A stretch of DNA of 15,420 bases from an uncultured Acetatifactor sp. (lineage in GTDB: Bacteria > Bacillota > Clostridia > Lachnospirales > Lachnospiraceae), in the NCBI GenBank assembly GCA_910577035.1, contig CAJTKW010000016.1, forward strand, positions 56,403 through 71,822, read 5' to 3'. Below are positions 8,170 through 15,062 of the stretch, piece after piece. Numbering within the stretch: position 1 is the first letter of the stretch; every line of letters starts with the position of its first letter. The notes under the pieces were generated by a model that saw only the letters and a list, made by a program, of their open reading frames with translations, did not search any database and had not been told where the DNA came from. The translations under genes and the position numbers were made by a program.

Positions 8170-10626
8170 TCAATGCCCCTTGTGAAGCATCTCTACCATA
8201 TTCATGATAGTTGCCCCCGGAATCTCAAAAATATAATCCCGGCATGTGTCCATTAACCTTTTTATGTCCGCCTTAATCCTGTCAGGCATAATCGGTATTG
8301 TAATTGACCGATTATCCTGCCGTGGTATCATCGTCAGCAATCCTGTTTCCAGATCATAATATGCGCTGCCTTCCCTTTCTTCCCTGGCGAAGGAAAATGC
8401 CCCTTCTTTTACTTCAATATTTTTTATGCTCTCATTCAATACGCCGTCCTCATGGTTTGACGGAAACAGCAATAATTTATGACCAATATGTAATACTCCT
8501 ACATAAGAATTCTTCCCTGTATTCTCTTGATATACTTTGATTTTACGGATGCTCTGATTCTCTACATTCCATTTATACAAATCCCCGGATTCCATCGGCG
8601 ATAAATAAAAATCATCCCCCTCACGGCAAATACCTGAATATCCCGTTTTTTCTTCGCCCAATATATGAATTTTACTATTCAAGGTATTACAGTCTAATTC
8701 CAATACTGCGTTAGCATTGCAAAAGGGAGCATACAATTTATCGCCTCGCACCACAACCTGCCTTCTGAAAAAACCACATCCCCTGTTAAAAATATATGGC
8801 CTTATTTCCGAAAACCAGTTTGTAATATACTCTATTTCCTGGCTATCCACGTTTAAGCGCATAATTGCCCTGCAAAGCACCGGTAAAAGGAACAGATAAT
8901 TTTTATACTCCGCAACCCCCATAAACAGAAAATCAGTTTCGACTTTACACCCTGCCTTTTCTTCATCTATCAGGATATTGGAAAACTCCCCTGTCTCAAT
9001 ATCATAAACGGCTATGGATTTTGCCGAAAAGGGAATAAAATAGATTTTCCCCTTCATCAGCTTCATGGAAGCATATAATCTTTTCGTTCCGTATTCTTCA
9101 TTTGGAAACTCTCCTGAACAGCTTATTTTGCCGGTTACCGAATCCATGCAAAACAAGCCGTTAAAATACTGTGGGCAAAACCAAATCCTATTTCCAGCCC
9201 AAACCACATCTTCTCCTATATCCCCTCCGCAGCGATATACATGGGATTTATCCTGAAACTGCTCTAATATATCCATATTTTGCAGCATAACCGGCAGCCC
9301 TGCTTTCCGGCACAGCTGCATCACGCTGCTCATATCCCCATAATACGCGTCGCTAATCACCACCGCCCTGTCTAAATCCGCCGTATCATCATAAATCCCC
9401 CAGCCCTCTTCCACATAGGTATCCCTGATCTTCTTATACGCTTCCCACATCTGCGGCCGCATACTCTCGATTGTGGCCTGGATTAACGGATGGGGCCGCC
9501 ATAATAACGCCGCCTCGTCCTGATGCGCCTTAAAAATTTCAAACACCGCCTCCATCTTTCGAAGCATCTTCTCGCCATGCTGCAATAAAGCATGCACGCC
9601 CGTATTGTAAAAAACGATCTTCTTCCAGCTCCTGTCCGGCTTTTCAATGATTTTCAGCCACCCTGGCGGAATCTCCAGATCCTCTTTCCTTGTATGCAGG
9701 ATTTTGTCAATCTTCGGCGAACCGGTCCCCAGGAATTTTTTTTCCAAAAATCCCCTGTCCACATGCACGCCGCCAAACCCAATCTCTTTTGCCGCCTTGA
9801 TATACTCATTGATATAAATCTGCCGCATGTTTTCTGACTGCAGAATTACCTGGTCGGCATAAAATGTCCCGGGTGTGAAGCAGAAATGCTTTATACTTTC
9901 TATCGCCGCCTGATTACCCGGGTCAATTTCATTTAGAATGAAGTAGGGAATATACACTAATTTATCTGTAAACTTTTTGATATTTTTGCAATAAAAATAC
10001 GGATGCACACTTGTCACGTAGTTGCCTTCGTCGTATGGATTATGAATATAAATCACATCCGGCCTGCGTTCCTCAAAATCATAATTTTTATAAAAGGTAA
10101 CGGGGACATCATCGGGATACAAATCTCCCTCATAATGGCCCTCCCGAAAGCTTCCGTCAGGATTCCTGTCATAATACGGGATGGGAATCACATATGCGTC
10201 CGTATTTTCATCCGCATCCGCCGCCTTCCACACGCTCTCCAGAGAATCCCACATGGACGCCTTGTAGGGCAGGAATACCACTTCCTTCCTGTCCTCCGGC
10301 ACTTCCTGCCGGATACGGTTCCTTATATGGACAAGCCGGTGCCGGATCTGCTTTTGCAGCCTGCGGCACATACCCGCGTCCGTCAGATTCGTACTCAGCC
10401 GAAAAATATCCTCACAATAAGTTTCCAGCAAATGTACAATGGAGGTATATTCTTCCCCCAGGCTTTCCAGACCTGTCCCGATCCCGACCGCCGCCTCCTG
10501 ACACTGGGTCAGCAGTTCCGTCATTTCGATCCGATCGGCATCCGTGCAGGGTACTCTGACGGAATCATTTACCTCCATCATCGTATCCGCCATTTCCAGC
10601 ATCTTCCTTTTGACATGTCTGCCCAT
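8170..10626 (-). CDS. CDP-glycerol glycerophosphotransferase-like enzyme fused to C-terminal beta-propeller
   Basis: 818 residues; GGAGG 6 nt upstream supports ATG 10626. Residues 1-110 are helical and charged. Residues about 114-460 resemble the CDP-glycerol:poly(glycerophosphate) transferase fold: VVFLPYKASMWDSLE, an HNPYDEGNYVTSVHP segment, KKIVFYNTGVHALL, LLWRPHPLI at about 374-382 and VVISDAYYGDMSSVM at about 422-436. The last two match the RPHP and SD-SS motifs of that family. Residues about 468-790 hold repeated strand patterns (VVWAGNRIWFCPQ, LMKGKIYFIPF, YKNYLFLLPV, VRGDKLYAPF, REGDDFYLSP, HIGHKLLLFPS), at least six blades typical of a beta-propeller. The likely role is transfer of glycerol- or polyol-phosphate to a cell-surface glycan, with the propeller binding glycan or protein; that is inference. 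It is the first gene of the operon. Confidence 0.8.
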   Translation of the reverse strand: MGRHVKRKMLEMADTMMEVNDSVRVPCTDADRIEMTELLTQCQEAAVGIGTGLESLGEEYTSIVHLLETYCEDIFRLSTNLTDAGMCRRLQKQIRHRLVHIRNRIRQEVPEDRKEVVFLPYKASMWDSLESVWKAADADENTDAYVIPIPYYDRNPDGSFREGHYEGDLYPDDVPVTFYKNYDFEERRPDVIYIHNPYDEGNYVTSVHPYFYCKNIKKFTDKLVYIPYFILNEIDPGNQAAIESIKHFCFTPGTFYADQVILQSENMRQIYINEYIKAAKEIGFGGVHVDRGFLEKKFLGTGSPKIDKILHTRKEDLEIPPGWLKIIEKPDRSWKKIVFYNTGVHALLQHGEKMLRKMEAVFEIFKAHQDEAALLWRPHPLIQATIESMRPQMWEAYKKIRDTYVEEGWGIYDDTADLDRAVVISDAYYGDMSSVMQLCRKAGLPVMLQNMDILEQFQDKSHVYRCGGDIGEDVVWAGNRIWFCPQYFNGLFCMDSVTGKISCSGEFPNEEYGTKRLYASMKLMKGKIYFIPFSAKSIAVYDIETGEFSNILIDEEKAGCKVETDFLFMGVAEYKNYLFLLPVLCRAIMRLNVDSQEIEYITNWFSEIRPYIFNRGCGFFRRQVVVRGDKLYAPFCNANAVLELDCNTLNSKIHILGEEKTGYSGICREGDDFYLSPMESGDLYKWNVENQSIRKIKVYQENTGKNSYVGVLHIGHKLLLFPSNHEDGVLNESIKNIEVKEGAFSFAREEREGSAYYDLETGLLTMIPRQDNRSITIPIMPDRIKADIKRLMDTCRDYIFEIPGATIMNMVEMLHKGH

Positions 10627-11000
10627 GTCACCCCTCCCAAGTCCCTGTACATATGCTTTCCCTGGGACGACTCATTTCAGGCAGCCGCTATGCACCTTCC
10701 GGGTTTTTATCATCATACGAATTAGCCGGGCATTTCTGCCTGTGGATCTATGTAAGTGCAGATCCGCTTCGCTCCGCATAAGGCCGCGGTCCTGGCATAT
10801 CGGAAAGCCCCGGTCACAAAGACCTGCTGCTTAGGTAATGCCGTTGGGCGTCTCCGAAAGAGACTGTCCCGCCTTTTATGTGAATCATACGCCCCTGCGA
10901 TCCTTTCTTCCCGGCCTTACGGCCGGAAACCGGTCAAACCTTCCCCGAAAATGTCCGTTATGACACCACCGGTGATGTTTATTCCCAGGCTTGTATCATT
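10627..11000 (-). ncRNA. Candidate guide-RNA (omega-RNA-like) region and operon leader
   Basis: 374 nt without a gene, between the dead TnpB stop and the large transferase start. Stem-loops are dense: 10963-10978, 10911-10926 (6-bp GC stem; the loop reads GUAA on the minus strand), 10850-10864, 10812-10824, 10757-10778 or alternatively 10744-10765, and 10729-10740 (GAAA loop on the minus strand). None is followed by a U-tract in the direction of transcription, so these are not terminators and read-through into the glycan operon is possible. TnpB-family guide RNAs are encoded at and just beyond the 3' end of the gene, which is where this lies. I see no clear sigma-70 promoter in the stretch. 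The guide boundary and target cannot be read from one sequence. Confidence 0.45.
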
Positions 11001-12341
11001 TCATCCCTGTTTATATTTCCTTTCAATATTCCTGGCACCGTTCAGGGCGGCCGTGCTCTCATAACCACAGCTTCTGCAGAGAAATCCCCCCGACAACCGT
11101 TCCCCCGGTGCGCCGCAGCGGGAACATACGGATCCGGTACCTCTGGAATTGATCTCCACCAGCTCAATGCCGTGTGCCGCACACTTTTCCGTCAGCCTTT
11201 TGCGCACATATCCGCGGAAACTTCCTGTCAGCATCCGATTGACCGCTTTGTTTCCGTACTTACTCCCGCCTGCCGTAACCGGCCTGGTGATAACAATCCT
11301 TGCCGGCTTTTCTGCGGTAATCATGCGGTTAATCTCGGCATTAATGTACGACTCGACCCTTGTCCGGTCCCGGCGCATCTGCCTGTCATACTTGTCACGG
11401 CCCAGGTTATTTGCCTCTATGGCTGCCGCCCTGCCCCCGTTTCCTTCCGCCAGGCTCGCTCGATACTCCGTCCGCATTCTGCCCCGGCCTCTGTTCTTCT
11501 CGGTCAGCCGTTCTGTCCTGGCTGAAGATATGGCACCGAGACAGTCTCCGTAAATACTGCCCGTTGACAGCGTACACATACAGCGGCTGCCAAGGTGGAC
11601 ATAAAGAATGTTTCGAAAATCGCCATGCCTTTTTACTTCCCTGTCCCTGGGAATGGCAATGTCCGCATGGTCTTTCCTGATACAAATCCTGATCTGCCTG
11701 TCGCTCACCTTTTGATCCTTTAGAGGAAGTGCCACCCTTCTGTGCCTCTCCCGGGATGCCAGCCACAGCTGTCCGTCCCTGTAAGAGTATCCACCCGGCG
11801 ACACGCTGAAGGAATCCCCTCCGCCCGCCGACGGTCTGCCAAGGCACCTGCGGGTCAGCCTGCGGAGCAGATTATCCAGCCGTTTCCTGTCAAGATCCAT
11901 CCCCTCCGCCCTCTTGGGTATCGGATGAGGTTTTCGCTCCAACAGCGCCGCATAGATCGGATCCAGCTTCAGAACGGTGCGCAGGTACATTCGCTCATCT
12001 GCGTCAAGGTTTTCATTGGCGTCAATGAGTGCCCGGATCCTGTTTTTCACCATGCCCCACATGCCCTTGATGTCAGACACGGCTTCCCTTACCGCCAATT
12101 CATAATAGACGGCAGGCAGATTCAGCTGTTCCCGCAACCCGCAATGGCGCATCCGGGTCTGTATCTCAAATACCGACCCTAACCCGCCAAGATTTCCGAC
12201 CCCGGAATATCTCTCGTATACGTTTTCTTTCACCTTGCTGTAGTCCGCCGCGATGCTCCGCAGAAATGCCAGTGTTTCTTCCGGAAGAACTTCCGTACAC
12301 TGCCAGACCGTCTTTGTAATTCTGCTCCCATCCTCTGACAT
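11001..12341 (-). CDS. TnpB (IS200/IS605 OrfB) homologue with all RuvC catalytic residues lost, TldR-like
   Basis: 446 residues; GGAGG 5 nt upstream fixes ATG 12341. The TnpB layout is intact: an N-terminal region with AVYYELAVREAVSDIKGMW, a RuvC-like core, and a zinc ribbon CSRCG...CRSCG (C406, C409, C422, C425) ending in NGARNI. The three acidic positions are all changed. The RuvC-I strand reads ILYVHLGSR (Asp replaced by His249), RuvC-II reads RIVITRPV (Glu replaced by Thr352), and RuvC-III reads STAALNGARNI (Asp replaced by Ala432). The reading frame is otherwise uninterrupted, so this is not simple decay. No TnpA or transposon ends are seen nearby. Known nuclease-dead TnpBs (TldRs) are RNA-guided transcriptional repressors, so such a role is plausible. 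The gene starts 89 nt beyond recombination site 1. Alternative: a decayed accessory transposase. Confidence 0.82.
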   Translation of the reverse strand: MSEDGSRITKTVWQCTEVLPEETLAFLRSIAADYSKVKENVYERYSGVGNLGGLGSVFEIQTRMRHCGLREQLNLPAVYYELAVREAVSDIKGMWGMVKNRIRALIDANENLDADERMYLRTVLKLDPIYAALLERKPHPIPKRAEGMDLDRKRLDNLLRRLTRRCLGRPSAGGGDSFSVSPGGYSYRDGQLWLASRERHRRVALPLKDQKVSDRQIRICIRKDHADIAIPRDREVKRHGDFRNILYVHLGSRCMCTLSTGSIYGDCLGAISSARTERLTEKNRGRGRMRTEYRASLAEGNGGRAAAIEANNLGRDKYDRQMRRDRTRVESYINAEINRMITAEKPARIVITRPVTAGGSKYGNKAVNRMLTGSFRGYVRKRLTEKCAAHGIELVEINSRGTGSVCSRCGAPGERLSGGFLCRSCGYESTAALNGARNIERKYKQG

Positions 12342-12429
12342 TCCCGCCTCCCTGCGATTTCCATCCGGTCAAATATTTTTTGTCTGGCAGACTGTGAACT
12401 TCCTTTTTGGGATATAATAAGCATATAGA

Positions 12430-12457
12430 TTTCGCAGAATATGCCATTCTGCGAAAA
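12430..12457. repeat. Recombination-like site 1 (inverted copy of site 2)
   Basis: An 11-bp arm TTTCGCAGAAT (12430-12440), a 5-bp spacer ATGCC (12441-12445) and the inverted arm ATTCTGCGAAA (12446-12456). The 28 bp 12430-12457 are the exact reverse complement of 13863-13890. Two inverted arms around a short asymmetric spacer is the core-site layout of tyrosine recombinases. It lies 32 bp beyond the recombinase stop and 88 bp before the dead TnpB start. Confidence 0.8.
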
Positions 12458-12483
12458 GACCTGAAAAATCACGTCGTTTCAGG
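12454..12483 (-). terminator. Probable weak terminator after the recombinase gene
   Basis: CCTGAAA at 12460-12466 pairs with TTTCAGG at 12477-12483 (7-bp stem, 10-nt loop). On the minus strand the stem is followed by TCTTTT, which runs into recombination site 1. It lies just after the recombinase stop at 12490. It would limit read-through from the recombinase gene into the dead TnpB gene. Confidence 0.5.
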
Positions 12484-12489
12484 CTTCTA

Positions 12490-13638
12490 TCAAGCCGCAT
12501 GACCACCAAGCTGACCATAAAAGCCGGAAAGCCGTCCCAGCTGTGTCCGCTTGGTATCCATCGAAGGATGTACATACCGATTCAGAGTGATCTTTACATC
12601 GGAATGGCCGAGTATCTCACTCAAAATCTTGACATCCATGCCGTTTTCAATGCCGTTTGTGGCAAAGGTGTGACGCAGGATATGAAAATTTTTGCTGCTG
12701 ATGCCGGCCTTACCCAGTATTTTTTGAAATCTGTACTGCATCGTCCTCGGCTCCAGCGGTAAGGCGCCGCCAAAAACATAAGGCTGATCTCCCTGCAGCT
12801 CCATGAGTGGTGCCATCACCTCCTTGGACAGGGGAATCATCCTTTTGGAGCTTGGGCTTTTGGGGGTATTTTCCATCAGCACCGTTTTGGTCAGGCCGTT
12901 GCCCGCCGCAATGCGCTGCACTGTCCGGTCTACTCTCAGAACCATGTCTTTGGCATCAATATCCGTCCACTTTAATGCGCACAATTCTCCCAGCCGGATT
13001 CCCGTATAAAGGCACAGCAAAACAGCCACACTAAATTTATCCGTTTCCTGAAAGACATAGCTTAGAAGACTGGCCTGCTCGTCTTTTGACAGAGGCTCCG
13101 GCGGTTTCCTGGACTGCTTTTTCTCCGACTGTTTGAGCGCGGGTATGCTCACCGCATGTTTCCTGCCGGCAAATGCCAGGATCTGATTTGCAACACAAAT
13201 TATGCTCTTTTGCAGGCTTTCGGATGGCGACACTTCGGCAATATGGTCAGAAATCTTTCCCTGCAGCTCTATATTGGCCGCAGCCGTGAGGGAGCACTGT
13301 CCGACGACTGCCTCAAGATGCGTTTTATAGACCGCCTCATACTTTATATATGTGGAATGCTTGCGCCTTTCCGCAACCACGGTAAGCCATTCCATGGCCA
13401 GCTGTGCAAACGGGATTTCGATTTGAGGCGTACTGCCGGCTTCCGGAACCAAATTGCCCTGTGGGAGTACTTTCTCTGATATATATTTTCGTTCCATAAG
13501 CTTACCCTTCACTTCACTGTAGGTATGCCCGTAGACAGAGCGGTATATCTCCCTTCCCTTACTTTCATCAAATGCCTTATAGCGTCCTTCCCATCTTCCG
13601 TCCGCTCTTTTTCTAATATTCTCGCCATGTCTTGCCAT
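12490..13638 (-). CDS. Tyrosine recombinase/integrase (Tn916/phage type)
   Basis: 382 residues from ATG 13638, chosen because GGAGG lies 6 nt upstream; the frame also runs 13 codons higher. Residues about 1-55 look like the AP2-like arm-binding domain of ICE integrases (IRKRADGRWEGRYKA). Residues about 75-160 are the SAM-like core-binding domain. The catalytic domain follows with every active residue: R215 (TGIRLGEL), K260 (TPKSPSSKR), H319 and R322 (FHILRHTFAT), H345 (ILGHSDVKI) and the nucleophile Y355 (LNRYVHP). It cuts and rejoins DNA through a 3'-phosphotyrosine. No excisionase gene is visible. The gene lies wholly between two inverted copies of a lox/FRT-like site, which predicts inversion of its own cassette rather than excision. 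Confidence 0.93.
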   Translation of the reverse strand: MARHGENIRKRADGRWEGRYKAFDESKGREIYRSVYGHTYSEVKGKLMERKYISEKVLPQGNLVPEAGSTPQIEIPFAQLAMEWLTVVAERRKHSTYIKYEAVYKTHLEAVVGQCSLTAAANIELQGKISDHIAEVSPSESLQKSIICVANQILAFAGRKHAVSIPALKQSEKKQSRKPPEPLSKDEQASLLSYVFQETDKFSVAVLLCLYTGIRLGELCALKWTDIDAKDMVLRVDRTVQRIAAGNGLTKTVLMENTPKSPSSKRMIPLSKEVMAPLMELQGDQPYVFGGALPLEPRTMQYRFQKILGKAGISSKNFHILRHTFATNGIENGMDVKILSEILGHSDVKITLNRYVHPSMDTKRTQLGRLSGFYGQLGGHAA

Positions 13639-13725
13639 GCTTATCCTCCTTCCATCATTCCAATAATATGACCCCATAAATGACCCCTGAATGACTTGCG
13701 CTGCCTCCTTTTTGTGTCAGGGAAT

Positions 13726-13763
13726 CCGTCTCAGACTCGTTTTCCTTCCGTTCAGACTCGTTT
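13726..13763. repeat. Two tandem 21-bp-spaced direct repeats, candidate arm-type sites
   Basis: TCAGACTCGTTT occurs at 13731-13742 and at 13752-13763, each preceded by CCGT, with a period of 21 bp (two helical turns). They lie upstream of the recombinase gene inside the inverted-repeat cassette. Spacing and position fit arm-type sites for the recombinase N-terminal domain, or a repressor operator. Confidence 0.45.
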
Positions 13764-13787
13764 CGGACGGTGCATATTAAAAAAGTA

Positions 13788-13816
13788 TTGCACCCCTCTG
13801 TTGATTATGGTAAAAT
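13788..13816 (+). promoter_or_regulatory. Outward-facing sigma-70-type promoter inside the cassette
   Basis: TTGCAC (13788-13793), a 17-bp spacer, and TAAAAT (13811-13816) on the plus strand. It points at recombination site 2, 46 bp away. In the present orientation it reads toward the 3' ends of the protease and terminator region, where no plus-strand gene is seen. After inversion of the cassette it would read into the dead TnpB gene and the glycan operon. Confidence 0.55.
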
Positions 13817-13829
13817 AAATCCGATATAG

Positions 13830-13858
13830 ATTATAGGGGTTTGGCAATTGTCTGGACT
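13830..13858 (-). promoter_or_regulatory. Possible recombinase promoter
   Basis: A perfect TATAAT -10 is present on the minus strand (13835-13830). The -35 at 17 bp is poor (AGTCCA, 13858-13853), so an activator or another start is possible. It overlaps nothing but abuts site 2, so it would move with the recombinase on inversion. Confidence 0.35.
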
Positions 13859-13862
13859 TCCA

Positions 13863-13890
13863 TTTTCGCAGAATGGCATATTCTGCGAAA
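13863..13890. repeat. Recombination-like site 2 (inverted copy of site 1)
   Basis: Arm TTTCGCAGAAT (13864-13874), spacer GGCAT (13875-13879), inverted arm ATTCTGCGAAA (13880-13890). It is the exact 28-bp reverse complement of 12430-12457. The spacer is the reverse complement of the one in site 1, so the two sites are oppositely oriented. No T-tract follows in either direction, so it is not an obvious terminator. Confidence 0.8.
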
Positions 13891-13920
13891 TCATTTTCAT
13901 AATTTATCATTTTATGCGCA

Positions 13921-13949
13921 AAAAAAAGGCTGTTAGATGACAGCCTTTT
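13921..13949 (-). terminator. Intrinsic terminator, second of a tandem pair
   Basis: A perfect 10-bp stem, 13924-13933 with 13940-13949, loop TAGATG. On the minus strand it is followed by seven T residues. On the plus strand it ends in TTTT, so it may also work weakly in that direction, where it would stop transcripts from the outward promoter at 13788. Confidence 0.8.
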
Positions 13950-13956
13950 GTGTACA

Positions 13957-13998
13957 CAAAAACAGGCCTGAGACTGCGGAATACGCTGCCCGGACCTG
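13957..13998 (-). terminator. Intrinsic terminator of the protease gene
   Basis: An imperfect long stem between CAGGTCCG-GGC-A-GCG and CGC-A-GTC-T-CAGGCCTG on the minus strand (13998 down to 13963), loop TATTC, followed by TTTTTGTG. It lies 29 bp after the protease stop. Its sequence is closely related to the rnpB terminator at 15004-15046. Confidence 0.75.
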
Positions 13999-14027
13999 CT
14001 TTCTTTTTATACTGCTTTTCTTTCTCA

Positions 14028-14918
14028 CTAATTCAGGAGATTAAGAAGCTCCACCTCCGCCAGAATCAGGCTTAAGGGTACCACTGCCAGTTCCCCGTCC
14101 TCATTTCCCCCGGATATAATGCCCAGGAAATGTCCCTGCCTGTCAAAAAGACCGCCCCCGGACATTCCCTGCTTTCCTTCTGCTTTCACCCACATCATAT
14201 ACTGCCCGTACTCCTCCATGAAGATCCAGTGATCCAGAATCACTCCCTCATAGGCTTCCGCCGCCACACCGCTCCTGCTTCCCATGACGATACAGCCCTG
14301 GCCGGAGACTGCCGCATCCAGACTATCCTGGTCCAGGCTGGCTAGAAGGCACTGTGCCAGGGTCTCCTCCGGTACATCGACGCCGTTTACCCGTACCACG
14401 GCAAAATCCCCGCTTTCAAAACACTCAAAATCATCCGCGGACACGCACACACCGTCAAAAAAAGTTACCTGTACGGAAGCTCCCGCCTCCTCCAGCACAT
14501 GCGCTGCCGTCAGAATCAACAGCCTGTCCTCCTCCACCCCGCAGAGCACACCGCTGCCCAGCAGGCTCCCCGCCTGAAGCTGCACCATCATGCCTCCTGC
14601 GGATCTTTGAAGCATGTCCGCCAGATTCTCGTTGTCCGGGTCCTTAGCCTCCAGCGGCTCCATCCTTCTCAAAAAGACCCCCGGCGCCCCTTCTGTATCT
14701 TGCCTTTCCTTATCTTCCTGCCCGCTGTCGTGCCCGGCTTCCTCCCTGCACTCCGCTTCTTCCCTGTATTCCGCTTCCTCCCTGCACTCCGCCTCTTCCC
14801 TGTATTCCGCTTCCTCCCTGCTCCCGGCTTCCTCCCTGCTCCCGCATCCCGCCTGAAGCCCCAGAAACCCGCACAGGAAAAGCATGCTCCAAAACCTTAT
14901 CTTCACGCCGACTCCCAT
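14028..14918 (-). CDS. Trypsin-like serine protease lipoprotein with REEA tandem repeats
   Basis: 296 residues. Residues about 6-24 form a lipoprotein signal peptide ending in the lipobox LQAGC (C25), so the protein should be lipid-anchored outside the membrane. Residues 26-61 are six 6-residue repeats of the REEA(E/G)(Y/C/S) type, two with extra cysteines, forming a charged stalk. The chymotrypsin/HtrA-like domain has a full triad: H140 (LTAAHV), D171 (ESGDFAVVRV) and S253 (GMSGGGLF). There is no PDZ domain. The substrate is unknown; a surface processing or quality-control role is inferred. GTG 14906 (residue 5), with GGGAG 5 nt upstream, may be the true start instead of ATG 14918. A 6-bp hairpin (14920-14937) abuts the ATG. 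Confidence 0.85.
   Translation of the reverse strand: MGVGVKIRFWSMLFLCGFLGLQAGCGSREEAGSREEAEYREEAECREEAEYREEAECREEAGHDSGQEDKERQDTEGAPGVFLRRMEPLEAKDPDNENLADMLQRSAGGMMVQLQAGSLLGSGVLCGVEEDRLLILTAAHVLEEAGASVQVTFFDGVCVSADDFECFESGDFAVVRVNGVDVPEETLAQCLLASLDQDSLDAAVSGQGCIVMGSRSGVAAEAYEGVILDHWIFMEEYGQYMMWVKAEGKQGMSGGGLFDRQGHFLGIISGGNEDGELAVVPLSLILAEVELLNLLN
14736..14843 (-). repeat. Six 18-bp tandem repeats in the protease gene
   Basis: 108 bp of in-frame 18-bp units encoding the REEA stalk. Units alternate two near-identical forms (Tyr- and Cys-containing), which suggests recent duplication of 36-bp pairs. Repeat number could vary between strains without breaking the frame. Confidence 0.85.
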
Positions 14919-15003
14919 CTGCCCGTCTCAGCGGGCACTCAAATCCGGATCAAAAACACCCATATGCTGTTTGCCGCACAGGGTTCAGGCATTCACCGAC
15001 AGC

Positions 15004-15046
15004 ATAAAACAAAGCAAACCTGAGACTGCGGCGCGCGCTGTCCAGG
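15004..15046 (-). terminator. Intrinsic terminator of rnpB
   Basis: On the minus strand, CCTG-GAC-A-GCG pairs with CGC-A-GTC-T-CAGG around a CGCGC loop (15046 down to 15019). TTTGCTTTGTTTT follows. It sits about 20 nt past the likely rnpB 3' end. Confidence 0.7.
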
Positions 15047-15062
15047 CCTGCTAAGTTCCTTT

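Noticed and set aside
10003..10725. A 240-codon plus-strand open frame and many similar ones (for example 2570-3214)
   Set aside because: They lie antisense to well-supported genes, lack recognisable domains and have no credible RBS; they are shadows of the coding frames.
10627..12341. A complete IS605-type transposon around the TnpB homologue
   Set aside because: No TnpA gene or convincing left/right end hairpins could be identified, and the nuclease residues are lost.
12430..12457. The palindromic sites read as ordinary terminators
   Set aside because: Neither copy has a T-tract after the stem, and 28-bp identity in inverted orientation around a recombinase gene is better explained as recombination sites.
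12166..12575. Short minus-strand frames between the recombinase and TnpB genes
   Set aside because: They overlap recombination site 1 and the 5' end of the TnpB gene in other frames and show no domain or clear RBS.
13726..13763. A minimal CRISPR array
   Set aside because: Only two short repeats with a 9-bp gap and no cas genes.
13946..13961. 16-bp perfect palindrome TTTTGTGTACACAAAA as an operator
   Set aside because: It is formed by the T-tract of one terminator abutting the stem base of the next, so no regulator need be invoked.
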